40,824 nt of DNA from Actinomortierella ambigua. Lineage: Eukaryota; Mortierellomycota; Mortierellomycetes; Mortierellales; Mortierellaceae. The notes under the pieces were generated by a model. That model saw nothing but the letters and a program-made list of their open reading frames with translations, was not told the origin of the DNA and ran no database searches. The stretch is taken from positions 1-40,824 of the forward strand of contig JAAAJB010000325.1 of assembly GCA_016098155.1 (NCBI GenBank). Reading direction: 5' to 3'. Positions 1 to 11,623 of this stretch are shown here, in pieces. Position numbers and translations under genes: made by a program. Numbering within the stretch: position 1 is the first letter of the stretch; every line of letters begins with the position of its first letter.

Positions 1-457
1 ATGCAACTGAGAGCCACACAATGAAAAACATCCTTCGGCCTGGTGGTGGTATCGCATGCAGGGCTTGAGTGACTGTATAAAGCTTGTCCAAACAAAGTAG
101 AAGATGGCTGTGTATCCCTGCATGCCTGCCAGCAACTGCGCATTTGGTCGATCCGGATAAACTGTTGTGCCCTGCGCAGTGCAGCGCCGCGTCTCACACA
201 TAGACCATCGCGTCAGTTTACGCCGCAACGGAGCAAGAGAGGGGTTTGCGATCACGGACAAGATTACAATCAGTCCCTCCTTTTCTCCCTCATAAAGTCC
301 AATCGCGTCTGCGGTTCCTTCTTGTGTGGGTGAGCGTCTCGCAATTTGTCATCAATCTCAAACAAGAAAAAAAAAAAGGATAAAAGGCCCACACCTATCC
401 TCTTTCCAATCTCTTTACTCTTCGATCTTTTACTACTGTACCTCTCTTGCAATCATC
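1..457. other. Upstream region of the aldo/keto reductase gene, no gene seen
   Basis: No coding sequence could be supported here. The stretch ends in the pyrimidine-rich leader before the reductase ATG at 458. A TATA-like ATAAAAGG lies near 379-386, and a TATAAAG near 76-82. Which one, if either, positions transcription cannot be told from sequence. The short open frames on both strands have no recognisable content. Confidence 0.5.
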
Positions 458-2318
458 ATGGCTGGAAACACCAACACTCCCCGTATTATCCTCGGGTATG
501 TGCATAGGATCACATCCATTTCATCAAAGAGACAGCAGCCGGATGGAAAAAAAGAGGGTGTTGGCTGACTGTGTTCCCTCCTATACTTCCTTATCTTCTT
601 CCTTCTCACATTATCATGCCACCAATAGCACCATGACATTTGGTCTGGAAAGCTCCGCTCTCGCCACATCGGCCGTACGCGTGCGAGGTACTGAGAATGT
701 TGGACCCTTCTTGGACATTTTCAAGGCCCACGGCCACAAGGAGCTCGACACTGCACGGATATACGGCAACGGAGACACTGAAGAGGTAAAAAGCCAGAAA
801 AAAAAGTCGATTCTATTCCTCCCTAACCCGTGAGAAAAAAAAGTAGTAGATTTCACAAAGGAGAGCATACTGATGTCTGAGCTTGCCTCTCCTTTAGGTC
901 CTTGGAGCTCTTGACCTTAGCGAATTCAAGTTGGCGACAAAGGTTTGGCCTTTGCAGCCAGGTGCACACGGCCCCGAGAACCTTTCCAAAAAGCTGCGAG
1001 AGTCACTGGCGGCGTTGAAGCTGAAGAAGGTGGATCTGTTTTACCTGCACGCACCAGACTATACGACTCCTTTCGAGGTGACCGCCAAGGCTGTGAATGA
1101 CTTGTACAAGGAGGGTCTTTTTGATCGAGTAAGTGTTTCCCAACAACCATCCTCTCTCTCCCTCATGAAGTTTCCTCTTCAATAGCGGCGACGACTAATT
1201 ATGTACCCTCGTATTTATTTTCTCTTCCTCTACCATCCTTCTTGGACACCATCTTCAGTTTGGGTAGGTGTGACACAAATGACACAGGTGACCGCCTTGT
1301 TGATGACTTTGAAAGTTGCCACTGGAATGCTGAACGGCCATCTCTATTTTCCTATATCCCATGTAGTCTCTCCAACTTTGCAGCCTGGCAAGTCACCCTT
1401 ATCCATCAAATCTGCAAGCAGAACGGATATGTTCTCCCGACAGTGTACCAGGGCATGGTAGGAGCGAGGAAAAAAAAAAGAATTTGAGCACCCCGTCAAT
1501 GTCTCTCAATGTGTCATTTTTCGCCAGATCACTGACACGTTCAACTTTTTTTCTCCCACGCGCTCATAACAGTACAACCCCATTACTCGCGATGTCTGCC
1601 ATGAATTGTTCTCCTGCCTCAAGGCTCTCGACATTGCCTTCTATGCCTACAACCCTATTGTATGTTGTCATACCCTCTTTTGTCTGTTGGTATACGTCAC
1701 CTTCTCAAAAGAGACACTTGCTAACCATGATGCCTCTCTCTGTCTGTCTCTCTCTCTCTTCTCAAAACCTCAATAGGCTGGCGGCTTGCTGTCTGGCAGG
1801 TACAACTTTGAAGTTGACACCTCTGAAGGCGGTCGATTTGATGTAAAGTCTGGTTTTGGCAAGCTGTAAGTCCTCTTGGGCAGGAGACTGCGATGTTAGC
1901 ATTTCTACTAATCCAATAGAAACAAGACTGACCCCAACTCTTTTTTTTTTTCTATTTCTCGCGCCAACCCAACATCTTGTTCCCCAGGTACCGTGAACGC
2001 TACTGGAACAATCTGTTCTGCGAGGCAGTGACAGGGCTCAAGGCCAAGGCAGCAGAGCACAACATCACGTTGCTGGAGGCAACGCTGCGGTGGATGGTCC
2101 ACCACTCGAGACTAGAGGCCAAGGACGGCATCATCATTGGTGCATCAAGCATTCACCATCTCGAGGAGAACTTGGACAAGCTGAGCCAAGGGCCACTGCC
2201 CACCGATATGATCCAGGCGTTTGACGACGCTTGGGAGCACTGCAAACCAGCCTGCCAGAAATATTTCAAGGACGAAGCGTTTGTCTCGGTGACCTCTGGT
2301 GCTGTCAAGAAGGACTAA
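458..2318 (+). CDS. Aldo/keto reductase, AKR7 (aflatoxin B1 aldehyde reductase-like) family
   Basis: NADPH-dependent reductase expected to reduce aldehydes, dialdehydes or ketones in the cytosol. I read eight exons: 458-495, 629-785, 898-1128, 1259-1263, 1367-1457, 1573-1659, 1777-1865 and 1988-2318. They join to 342 residues, close to the usual 320-340 of the family. The catalytic tetrad is visible: Asp53 and Tyr58 in ELDTARIYGNG, Lys80 in LATKVW and His116 in FYLHAPD. The AKR7 signature FGLSNFAAWQV follows, then YNPIAGGLLSGRY and the C-terminal cofactor segment GIIIGASS. Exon 4 is only five nucleotides and is needed to keep frame. The ATG at 458 gives the normal start just before RIILGTMTFG. 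The physiological substrate cannot be told from the sequence; detoxification of reactive aldehydes is the family expectation. The gene lies tandem to the GH85 gene, 159 bp away. Confidence 0.93.
1259..1263 (+). other. 5-nt micro-exon (exon 4) of the aldo/keto reductase
   Basis: The five bases TTTGG lie between an acceptor (atcttcag) and a donor (gtaggt). They supply Phe and two bases of Gly in the conserved FGLSNF motif. Joining exon 3 directly to exon 5 would shift the frame, so the micro-exon is required for an intact protein. Confidence 0.85.
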
Positions 2319-2450
2319 GGAGAGATGTTGTGTGTGAGACAGTGAGCAAGGGGGAGAGGGAATAATTAGGGAGTGCAGCACCACCCTTCCATCTTTGTCG
2401 CCGAGGGGGGGGGGACACAAGGGGAGTAGGCGTCTCTTTTTTTTTCCCCC

Positions 2451-2456
2451 AATAAA
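2451..2456 (+). terminator. AATAAA polyadenylation signal, probably of the aldo/keto reductase
   Basis: AATAAA lies about 130 nt after the reductase stop codon. It is only about 22 nt before the ATG chosen for the GH85 gene, so the two transcription units are packed very tightly or overlap. The hexamer is seen; its use is inferred. Confidence 0.5.
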
Positions 2457-2477
2457 ACCTTCCATTTCCATTCAAGC

Positions 2478-5400
2478 ATGTTGTCAGCATCGCTCAATAA
2501 CCTTCCTCCACAAGAAACCGACTCGCATTCCATGCAGCTGAATCCAGGGAGGCCACCGCAGGCCGCGACATCCATTGACCCGGATGAAAAAGCCCCGCAA
2601 TCGAAGCCATTGCACTCTATGGAGGAATTGCTTCATTGGACCCCAGGCCAGGATGACTATAACGTGTCCAACACTCCGCTGTATCCACGACCCTACGTGC
2701 AGGCAAGCGCGCCTCAGCTGAAGGTCATTGTTTGCCACGATATGGCCGGAGGTAAGATATTGCTCCGCAAATCTCTTTGATCGTTTGTTTTTGATATCAG
2801 ACAGTACAACGGTTATTTTTTTTAATATTCCCCTGACTGATCTGTCATTTCCATCCACCGTCTCTATTGTGCCCCGCAACTACGAAAGGCTATTCCGAGG
2901 ACGCAGCGACACAGGGCAACAACTTTAGTACCATCTACAGCATTCAAACCTGGAGGTATATTGACACCTTCATCTACTTTTCCCACAACCGCGTCACGAT
3001 CCCACCCCCTTGCTGGACCAACGCCGCCCATCGTAACGGCGTCAAATCCTTGGGGACCTTCATTACCGAGTGGAAGCCCGGCGTCCTCGAGACGGACCAG
3101 TTGGTCAGTGGGCCAGGTGCAGTGTTCGAGCCTACTCCACCAAAGGATCCCAACAAGGACCCCAACAAGGACCCTGACAAGGACCCCAACAAGGATCCCA
3201 GCAAAGATCCAAAAGGACAAGGAGACAAAGGAGGAGAGAGCGATGATACGGAGAGGGTCGATCGTCGTTTCTTCAGCAAGGTGTTTGCAGACAAGCTGGT
3301 GGACGTGGCCGTATACTACAAGTTTGACGGGTGGCTGATCAACATCGAGAGCGTGCTCCGGGGCGGCAATGCACAGGCCAAGCAGATGGTCGCGTTCCTG
3401 TCGTATTTGCGCCAGCAGATTCACGCACGCATCCCCGGAGGAGAACTGATCTGGTATGACAGTGTCGTTTACCCGAACGGCAAGCTGCACTGGCAGGATG
3501 GGCTTACAGAGAAAAACAAGCCTTTCTTTGAACAGTCGGATGGTAAGAGGGGAAGAAAAAAAAAGGGGGGGGGGGGCTTTCTCTCTTTCGAATGCGTGAG
3601 GAACGAGAGAGAAGAAGCAAGGGCTGTCGCCATTCATCACAATGTGAACAACGAAACTCACGACACAAACTGCCCATTGTTGATATTATGTCTATAGGCA
3701 TTTTTACCAATTACACCTGGGATCCGCCCAGTGTCAACTTGTCGATCAAGTTGGCGGGCAATCGACGTAGAGATGTGTACACTGGCATCGATATCTGGGG
3801 ACGTATGTGTTTGAAACAAAAAATTACATGCCCAGTACATGACAGAACCCCCTTCCTTGATGGCATTGGAGCGCAAAAAGACATCTTACCATTATTATTA
3901 TTCTCCCCCCCCCCCTTTTCTTCTCTTAGGAGGAACTTTTGGAGGCGGAGGATTCTATTCGTACAAGGCCCTCGAGCTAATCAAGCGCGAAGGCACATCC
4001 GTGGCAATGTTTGCTCCGGGGTACATCTACGAAAATCTAGGCCCTGCAGACTTTTTAGTCAACGACCGTCTGTTCTGGTCCGGCTTTTCTGGCGCCGGCA
4101 TTAACGCCGAAGGTCTGAACAAGATCCCAAAGCTACCCCCACCACCTCCGCCGCCACCCCCTCCCCCTGGTAAAGAACCAGGGAAGGGTGACCCCAACGA
4201 ACCATCAAAGGAGGAGCCGGCCTTGGGAGGAGGACGAGGAGGAGGTACCGACGAAGAAAACTTTTTGCCTATAGCGGCCCTGGTGGAGGGTCGGCCCTCG
4301 GGATGCAAGACTTGGTTCTACACAGACTTTGACCGAGGCTTTGGCAGCAAGATCTTCATCCATGGCAAGGCCGTCCGTACGACACCGTGGTCGAATCTCT
4401 CTCGACAGTCTCTCCCACCAAACATGGCAAACGATGTGAGCGTGCTTCAGCGAGAGTCTGGAAGCGACTCCTGCAGCAGCAGCAGTGGTGGTGCTGGTAG
4501 TACAGGCCTGATGCTGGAAACCAGCAACCTGGTTCGCTGGATCCTTTCGCCAGACGATGCTTACCATGGTGGCACATCCATCTTGATCGAGCGCGTAGAA
4601 GGTGCCAAGCACCAGACCCTCTCGGGTGTCGAACGCCAAGCCACGGTCGCCATCCCGCTGTATGACACGCAGATCTCTCTTGCAGACTCTGCAGCATGGT
4701 CAGTCGAGCTCGTTTACAAACGCCTCCAGCCAGGAGTGCAGTTGGCTCTCTACATGGGCATCCACCGACAGGCTGTCGAGAATGAGGCCCCCATAAGTAT
4801 CCATGAGAAGGCACGGTGGAGCGCCGACAGTCCATCGGCTCCTATGCTCATCTCCCAGAAAGTAGGCGCAAGTTCAGGCTCTTCGACCACACCCAGCCTG
4901 ATAGCTCTGGACATTGAAGGAGTCGTCGAGGGAGGTGTTCAGACGACCCAAGGTCTGGAGAATGGATGGCACAAGGTGGTAGTCAGTCTGACAGGCTTGC
5001 TACAGCACGCTGGCTACACATCCGATGAAGCCCTTCTTCTTCTTCGACATGGATCGTTTCTAGCTCAGCTCGGCGTGACACTCACCTTCCCGAGCATGGC
5101 TGCCACTGGCGATGAACAGTCGCTGTCACTGGCTCTGCTAGGCTCCTTGGCTGTGCTTCCGCTGAACACGCTGGGGACCAGTGCCCTCTTTGCTTTGCGC
5201 GTCTCCGACACGTCCATGAAGCTGGTGAGGCGGCAGCCGCAGCCAGGTCCGGCGGCTGATGCTGATGCTGATGCTGCTGTTGCGGGTGGCCAGACACAAT
5301 TGCAAGTCTGGTCGACCCTCGACTGGGATATTGGGTACCCGGCCGTGCCTCAGAACCGCCTGCCTGATGACAAAAACGGAGCAGCGGATGTGTTCCCGAC

Positions 5401-5692
5401 GGATTATAGCCATTTCAACATCTATTTGACGTATGAGCCGCGTAGCAATAGCGCGTCGGCATTGGCTGTCGACCCTGTCTATGTCGGAATGGCCTTTGCC
5501 ACCAAATATCGCATTGCAGGAGCCAATATCGCGTTATCGCCATCGTCGGCGCTCGAGCTTTCGGCGGCCTGGAGCGCTGGAGGCGACGGTTTAGAGAGCT
5601 CCCCGTTCCGGCTGGTGGCGTGGGTTCAGGGCGTTCGCCGTCATGGACGATTGGATCCTCAGGAAGAGTGGATCTCCAGAGAGTTGTCATAG
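2478..5692 (+). CDS. ENGASE: Glycoside hydrolase family 85, endo-beta-N-acetylglucosaminidase
   Basis: Cleaves the GlcNAc-GlcNAc bond in the chitobiose core of N-glycans, releasing free oligosaccharide. Four exons (2478-2751, 2889-3542, 3698-3802, 3930-5692) give 931 residues. The GH85 barrel is clear: TFITEW, then FDGWLINIES with the catalytic N-x-E pair at Asn243 and Glu245, LIWYDSV, GIFTNYTW, and DIWGRGTFGGGGF across the last splice. In this family the Asn stabilises the oxazoline intermediate and the Glu is the general acid/base. There is no signal peptide, which suggests a cytosolic enzyme acting on misfolded or recycled glycoproteins. Two low-complexity insertions are unusual: a DPNK-type repeat (3143-3214) and a proline run followed by a charged linker (about 4134-4245). 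The C-terminal half is probably beta-sandwich, but I cannot name its domains. Mucor Endo-M is a well-known member from a related fungal lineage. Confidence 0.93.
3143..3214 (+). repeat. 12-bp tandem repeat inside the GH85 coding sequence
   Basis: Six units of about 12 bp (consensus AAGGACCCCAAC) encode repeated KDPN/KDPD/KDPS tetrapeptides. They form a hydrophilic, probably disordered loop inserted in the catalytic barrel between the ITEWKPG segment and the N-x-E segment. Later units are more diverged than the first ones. Confidence 0.9.
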
Positions 5693-8198
5693 TTGTTCCA
5701 CCATGCGTACTTTAGAGTACACATAGCTGGCCGAGATATAGTTTGTTGTCCCGTTGAAAAAAAAAAATATATATATCCATGAAGCAAAAGGTTTCTCTCT
5801 CTTGTTTTGCATCGTGCCATGGAATCCTAACTCCTCCTTGCAGGGGTGGACACGAGACAAACATAATCACAACATGGTCCCTTTCTTGGGCGATGGCGAG
5901 GGAGAGGTGTCTGTTTGTCGAACAATAACCTGTGTTTGGTAGGATGAACATGGTGAATGAGAAAAGGCTGGGGTAGGAGGACTCATCGGGCATGGACGCG
6001 GGAAAGATGGTAAAAAAAAAAGGAGACGGAAACCCAAAACGTGTGTGCTCCTGGTATCTCCTCTCATTCGCTGGCGACGGTTGCCGGGTCAATTCGACTC
6101 TCCTTAAACCGATATATGTGGTGGCGACTCCTTGGACTTCCCTGCGCTATTGTTCCTCCCCCCTCCCCTCCCCTTTGTTGTTGTTGTTTTTGAAAGACTC
6201 CCACGTACTCCCTTCATTCTAGCGAGAGAGAGCTGGAAGAGGGGGGGAGGGTCGCAACGAGCATAACAAAAGTGCGCAAGATGAGCAAGGTGAAGTATAA
6301 ACTGAGTGAATGGACTTGTAGGTGAAGTTTTCTCCAGGGATTCTCGTTGCTGTTTTCGTAGTAGCTTGAACTTCCCGCATTGGAAACAAGGCAAATGTTC
6401 TTGCGTCTTCAGCCAGACAGTTGCAGCATTACCTGCTCGTCCAGAGATACGGAAATGGGGGGGGGGGTCAGAGTCACAAGCATTCCTTCCGCAGCCTTTT
6501 CGCTGCTTTTAGGGTTTGCAGTCAATGGACAGGGGTTTGGAACGAGGGATGGCACAACAAGCTCGTCCACACAGTCATCCACGGATGGGAGAATCGGCAA
6601 ACAAAACAACAGCAACCACAGCCATCCTCTTTCCCTCTATTAGGATGCCTTGCAGAAGCCGTCTGGCTTGTTGTCTCCCTGCCTGGCCACTCTCCCCCCC
6701 TTTTTTTTCCTCCTTCCCTCAACGACTCCACTTTAAATTGCACCGGACACTGTAATCCTCACAACACGGCAGTCTCCCTTTCTTTTTATGCTAGCTTTTT
6801 CTGTTCCCTCTCTCGGATACTCGTTAGATTCTGTGTCTATTGTGCTATACTGCAGAAGGAATTACCCAAGCTCCGTGGGGTTCAACACTCCTCATTTTTT
6901 TCCTGCTTTTTGCTATATGTCATACCAGTTCATCCTTTCGCTGTAAGACAAATTGATGCAGAAGGCAATGTATCCACGCAAAAGGATATTGTTCGCTGTT
7001 ACAGACACCGGCAATTGTGCACCAAACTCTGCATGGAAAAAAAAAAAGTCATCCAGTTGTCTCTGGAGTATAGCACCTACGTTTCTAAAGTACGCCAACC
7101 CGATAGGCCGACAGCAACAACGGAAAACAACCGCCTTTAAAAACAAGGCGTGAATATGGGTCGTTTACCTGGACATGGCATCGTACGAGAATTCAATGTA
7201 GAATGAGACAACAGGCGAGTGGTATTCACAGCGTCAAGTTCGTGAATTTGATTATATAACAGGATATTGAGCAAAAGCCAGTGGCATGGCGATGTGCATG
7301 CGAAAGGAGGGGGGGTGGTCAAAAGCATGAACGTTGTCGAGCATTAGCCCTCAACAGAGCGTTTTTTTTATCAAGCAAAGAGCCACAGGGCAAAAATGAT
7401 ACACAAGACAGGGAGCTTTATGAACGCCACGGTTCATCGCCCGCTGGTAGAGTCTGTTTACTTGCTTGCTATTGTTGTTTTGTTGTCTGCCGCTGTTGCT
7501 GTCAATGAGCGGCAGAGGAACCTCCCCTGTCACTGTTGTTGTTTGTTCATTGTTGTGGCGGGATGGGTGGGCTCATTCGTTCTCTTTCTCTCTCTCCTTC
7601 CTCTCTCACCGTATCCCTTCAACCTGCCCACGACGGCATGCTCAGCAAGCTTTACAAAGACACGCGGCGCCTCTCTCTCTGTGTATATGTCTCTTGCAAG
7701 AATAGCACGCATGCAGATGAAAGGGGCGACGGAGAGGGAGAAAGAGACAGTGAGGAAGAGTTGGAGAAACGAAGAGATTCACGCAATAATATCAAGATTG
7801 TTGGTACCTGGGCTTTCTTTGAATTCAGGAGCTCTGAGAAAAAGAGAGAGACATGGTGCGGCTAAGAGTGAGAAGAGAAAACAAAAGCGTGCACCCACAA
7901 AGGCCCCCTCCTCTCCCCCAAGGTGTCGCTGAAAGAAAAGAAAAACACAAGCAACCAGCGTGTCTTTCCTTCTGTTGTCCAAGGTCACTTTCGACCACCA
8001 CCTTTCTTCTTTCTTTTGTGTTTTTTTTTTTCTTCGACACGCCATCCCACCCTCCTGCTCCTCCTTCCCCCTTCACTCCACCCACTCTAATTATTTTTTT
8101 TCAGGCGTGGTCGACCTGTCACTCACACCCACGCCAACTCTGTCCCACCCACACACTGACCCGTTGGTGCGCTTCACGGTTGTATGTAATCATCATAC

Positions 8199-8217
8199 CA
8201 CACACACACACACACAC
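8199..8217. repeat. (CA)n microsatellite
   Basis: About nine CA dinucleotides in the pyrimidine-rich region upstream of the transporter gene. Confidence 0.9.
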
Positions 8218-8633
8218 GCTCATCTTTGTTGGCCCTTGAACATCCCTGTCTGTTACCGCTGCGTGCATTGCCGACCCCGATTGACAGTGTCAATGGTCAT
8301 CAAATCGCCCTGCCCTTTTGTATCACTCTCCCCTGTGCCCCCCTCTATTGCACACGCACATTCCTTCTCTCCTAGATCCGACACACAAACACATCGGCCT
8401 GTTTGGCCAATATACACACACACACCTCTTTTGTTCATTGTGCAATCTGGGAACCTCAACTTGGCACCTGTTCACAACCTCACTCCGACCACCATCTTCC
8501 TCTTCCTGAATGGCACGGGCCGATGTCTACATCTACCACACAGTGAACCCTCTTTGCTTGAGAGCTAGAGAAAGGAAGAAAAAGAGACAGCATCCACCAA
8601 CATCACAGCATAGAGTCACTGGCACTAGCATGG

Positions 8634-8642
8634 TATAAATAA
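8634..8642 (+). promoter_or_regulatory. TATA box candidate of the transporter gene
   Basis: TATAAATAA stands 212 bp before the transporter ATG and is followed by CT-rich leader sequence. The match to the consensus is seen; promoter function is inferred from position. Confidence 0.45.
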
Positions 8643-8853
8643 CCATTACCCGTCTTTTCCGTCGTTTCTTTTTTTCTTTTTCACAGATTTGAGCGTCACC
8701 TCCACGACTCCTCCAAAGACTTGACGACCTACCTGTCCTCTTTCTTTTTTTTTTTTTTTCATTGACATCCTTCCTTGCCCAGCAACCTCCATCCCATCCA
8801 CACTTTTTTTTCTTTTGCTTCTTTTAAAAAAAAATCAATAACACTTGTCCTGT

Positions 8854-11623
8854 ATGGATTCACCACCACGCAGATCACTGGATCCAGACCATAAGGCAAG
8901 TCATTGGAGTCCACGCCCAAAGCTTGACCTGGACCAATTTAACGGCTCCGGCAAATATGGACAACACGACCCAACGGACCACTCGACCTCCGGCAGCAGC
9001 ACAAGCAGTGCGAGTCTGGCCAGTATGAAAAAGTACACGTCGAACCGAGATCCAGGCACGACAAGGAAGAATCGGTCGCACCACCATCATCATCATCACC
9101 CCGATCGCGACGAAAAGCCCACACAACGCAATGTCAACAGCGCGTTGACCACGTCCATGTGTTCGACGATCGAACCGGGCGATTGCACATCGTTCAATAC
9201 CCTCTCGAGAGCGATCCACCGGCACTATAGCCGGGTGGACTACCCGCGTTCACCGGAACAGTTGGAGCGCGAGAAATTTTTGTTTGGAACGATCCCGTTC
9301 AACCGGTGGATCTTCCTCCCTGCTGCATTTGCATTCCAAGCTGTGTGTGGAACACTCTACGCATGTAAGATCATTTGGGGGGGGGGGGAGAAGAAGTGAG
9401 GGGGGTTGGGGGGGGGAAAAAAATTAGAGCCGCAACAACGAAGACAAACGCGGTAGCAAACAAAGTGACACGAGTCAAATGACTGCTACTACCTTTTAGC
9501 ACATTTTCATTTTTCGACATATTTATTCCACTCACACGGATACATCGTTGTCTCTTCTGAAAAAAAAACAAACGTTCAAACAAACAAACAAAAACGCATG
9601 TTGCAGGGTCTGTCTTCAATAACCTTATCGACAATACAATTTTCGACAACGAGCATTCTGACAGTCCAACACATATGGCCGCCATTACATTCTACATTGC
9701 CCTCGGTATGGTTTGAAATTAACTTTACAGATGATATAAAAATAAAGAAAATAACCCAAAGACCTAAAGAAAATTAACTTCCTTCTTCCCTCCTTTAATT
9801 TTCCTGTTCTCTTGTTAGGATGCTTTGGAGTATCGGCGTCGATCATGGGACCATGGCTCGAGCGACACGGACCACGGAGCGCCGGGTTTCTCGGCGCGAT
9901 GCTCTTCCTGATAGGCAATCTGATCACGGCGCTCGGGTGCGAGGTGAAGCAGATCAGTCTCGTGTACATCGGCTATGGCATCTTTGGCGGGCTCGGACTC
10001 GGCATCTCGTACATCAGCCCCGTCTCAGCCCTTCAGAAATGGTTTCCCGACCGTCGTGGTGTCGCTGCCGGTCTGGCCGTCAGTGGCTTTGGCGCGGGCT
10101 CGATCGTCATGGCCAAGGTCCCCGATCCGTTGGCGGCCGCTGTCGGGTTGCCGTTGACGTTTGTGATCCTCGGATGCTTTTATTTCATGGTCATGATTGT
10201 CTGCTCGTTTGTCTTTAGAGTCCCTCCCCCGGGCTATGTCGTCAACGGACTCGATGTCTGGGCCATGCCTGTCGAGGATCCTTCCACTGCTGCTGCTGCT
10301 GCCGATGGTGAAAAGTACGAGGAGCATGATGACGACGAGGCGGATTGGCCCTCGCCCATCCCGTCTTCCGGTCAACGGTCCGTGTCGTCGGAGAAGGAGA
10401 AGGAAGAAGAGTTGGCCAAGGCCAACAATTCACACAAGACTCCTCACGGCAGTGGTGGTGGCCGTCGATCGCTGGTTGGGCATGGGTATGATCCGAGCAC
10501 GACGATGAATCTGATGGACTCGCTGTACTCGCGCGAGTATCGGCTGATGTACCTCATGTTCCTGGGCAACACCATGGCCGGCGTCGTGATCATCTCACGC
10601 CTGGCCAACATTGCGACGGATATCTTTGGCCAGAGCAAGGACACGGCGTCGACGATCGTGTCCATCAACGGCGGGTTCAACCTGATTGGCCGACTGCTGT
10701 TTGCGTCGCTGTCGGACCGTATCGGGCGCAAGAACTCGTACCTGATCATGCTGTGCAGTCAGTCCATTATTTTGGCCTCGCTGCCCATGGTCATGGCCCA
10801 CAAAGTCAATTGGGCGTTCCTGACCACGATCTGGGTGTTGACGGCCTGCTATGGCGGTGGCTTTGGCTGCATCCCAGCGTTTTTGTGCGACATGTTTGGT
10901 CCGTGCAACATTGGAGCCCTGCATGGCATTATTCTGACCTCGTGGTCGCTGTCGAGTGTCGGTGCGGGCTTGCTCTTCACGGCCGTGTACAATCACCTAC
11001 TGGACGACCAAGGGTACACGATCCACAACCCCTATATCTACGCCGTCAACCTGTATTGGATATTAGGCTGTGTGTGCATCGGCCTGGTGGTCACGGTCTT
11101 TGTGCGGACGGGTGTACGTGACCGGCTTCTGCCCAGTCTTCCGGGCGAGTGGTTCCATGTGCGGATTCTGGGCCGGATCCTGCGCGTGGGCCGGTTCGGA
11201 TGGCAGTGGATGACCCATGAAGTGGAGGACGTGGAATGGAGCCGATATTTGGCGGAGCGCGGCCTTGATCTGAGCGAGAGAGGGGTTGAGCACGGCAGCA
11301 GGAGCCATACAGACTGCGATAGCGAGACAATGACCAAGGCGGGCGTAACCGACAGTAAGCAGCCACCGCAGCCACCGCAGAAGCAGGAGCTCCAGGAAGA
11401 ATCGTATCACCACCATTATCATCATGACCACCACGATCACCACTCTGGCGACTTTGATGGTCCCGCAGCCTCTGCAGACTATTTCCATTCCGCACCAACG
11501 GCCGTCACCTCGTCTCCATTCCAGCTGTCCGTCGATGGTGGCGATGCCGCTGTCGCGACTAGAGATGCTCTGTCTTGTCCACCACGATTACCGCCTGCAT
11601 CGGGCAACGGTTGGGCGCAGTGA
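8854..11623 (+). CDS. Major facilitator transporter, OFA (oxalate/formate antiporter-like) family
   Basis: Membrane carrier of the major facilitator superfamily, probably moving small carboxylates; the substrate is not determined by sequence. Three exons (8854-9364, 9607-9705, 9819-11623) give 804 residues. After a polar N-terminal tail of about 160 residues come the OFA hallmarks: YAWSVFNNLI in the first membrane helix region, GLGISYISPVSALQKWFPDRRG, AAGLAVSGFGAGSIV, and in the second half GGFNLIGRLLFASLSDRIGRK, the usual MFS loop between helices 8 and 9. The central loop between the two six-helix bundles is long and acidic (PVEDPS to TMNLMDS). Both cytosolic tails are histidine-rich: a run of seven His at residues 76-82, and a HHHYHHDHHDHH stretch near residues 735-748. 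The protein is longer than typical OFA members (about 400-600 residues), because of the tails and the loop. Confidence 0.9.

Larger units (their letters stand above)
5693..8853. other. Gene-poor 3.2 kb interval before the transporter
   Basis: No exon chain or protein family could be recognised. Open frames of up to 239 codons exist (for example 6421-7140), but they have biased, homopolymer-driven composition and no conserved motif. The right-hand kilobase (about 7550-8850) is strongly pyrimidine-rich on the + strand, with a CA microsatellite (8199-8217) and several poly-T tracts. It ends in a TATA box and the transporter start, so it is best read as promoter and leader. Confidence 0.5.

Noticed and set aside
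2864..3661. Minus-strand open frame of 265 codons
   Set aside because: It is the antisense of GH85 exon 2, whose sense frame carries the catalytic N-x-E motif. The antisense product is driven by the reversed DPNK repeat (VLVGVL runs).
6421..7140. Plus-strand open frame of 239 codons in the 3.2 kb gap
   Set aside because: Long for chance, but it has no recognisable motif, mixed composition and no supporting splice or promoter context. It needs transcript evidence before being called a gene.
7960..8568. Plus-strand open frame of 202 codons before the transporter
   Set aside because: It lies in pyrimidine-rich leader sequence and includes the CA microsatellite (Thr-His run); no domain.
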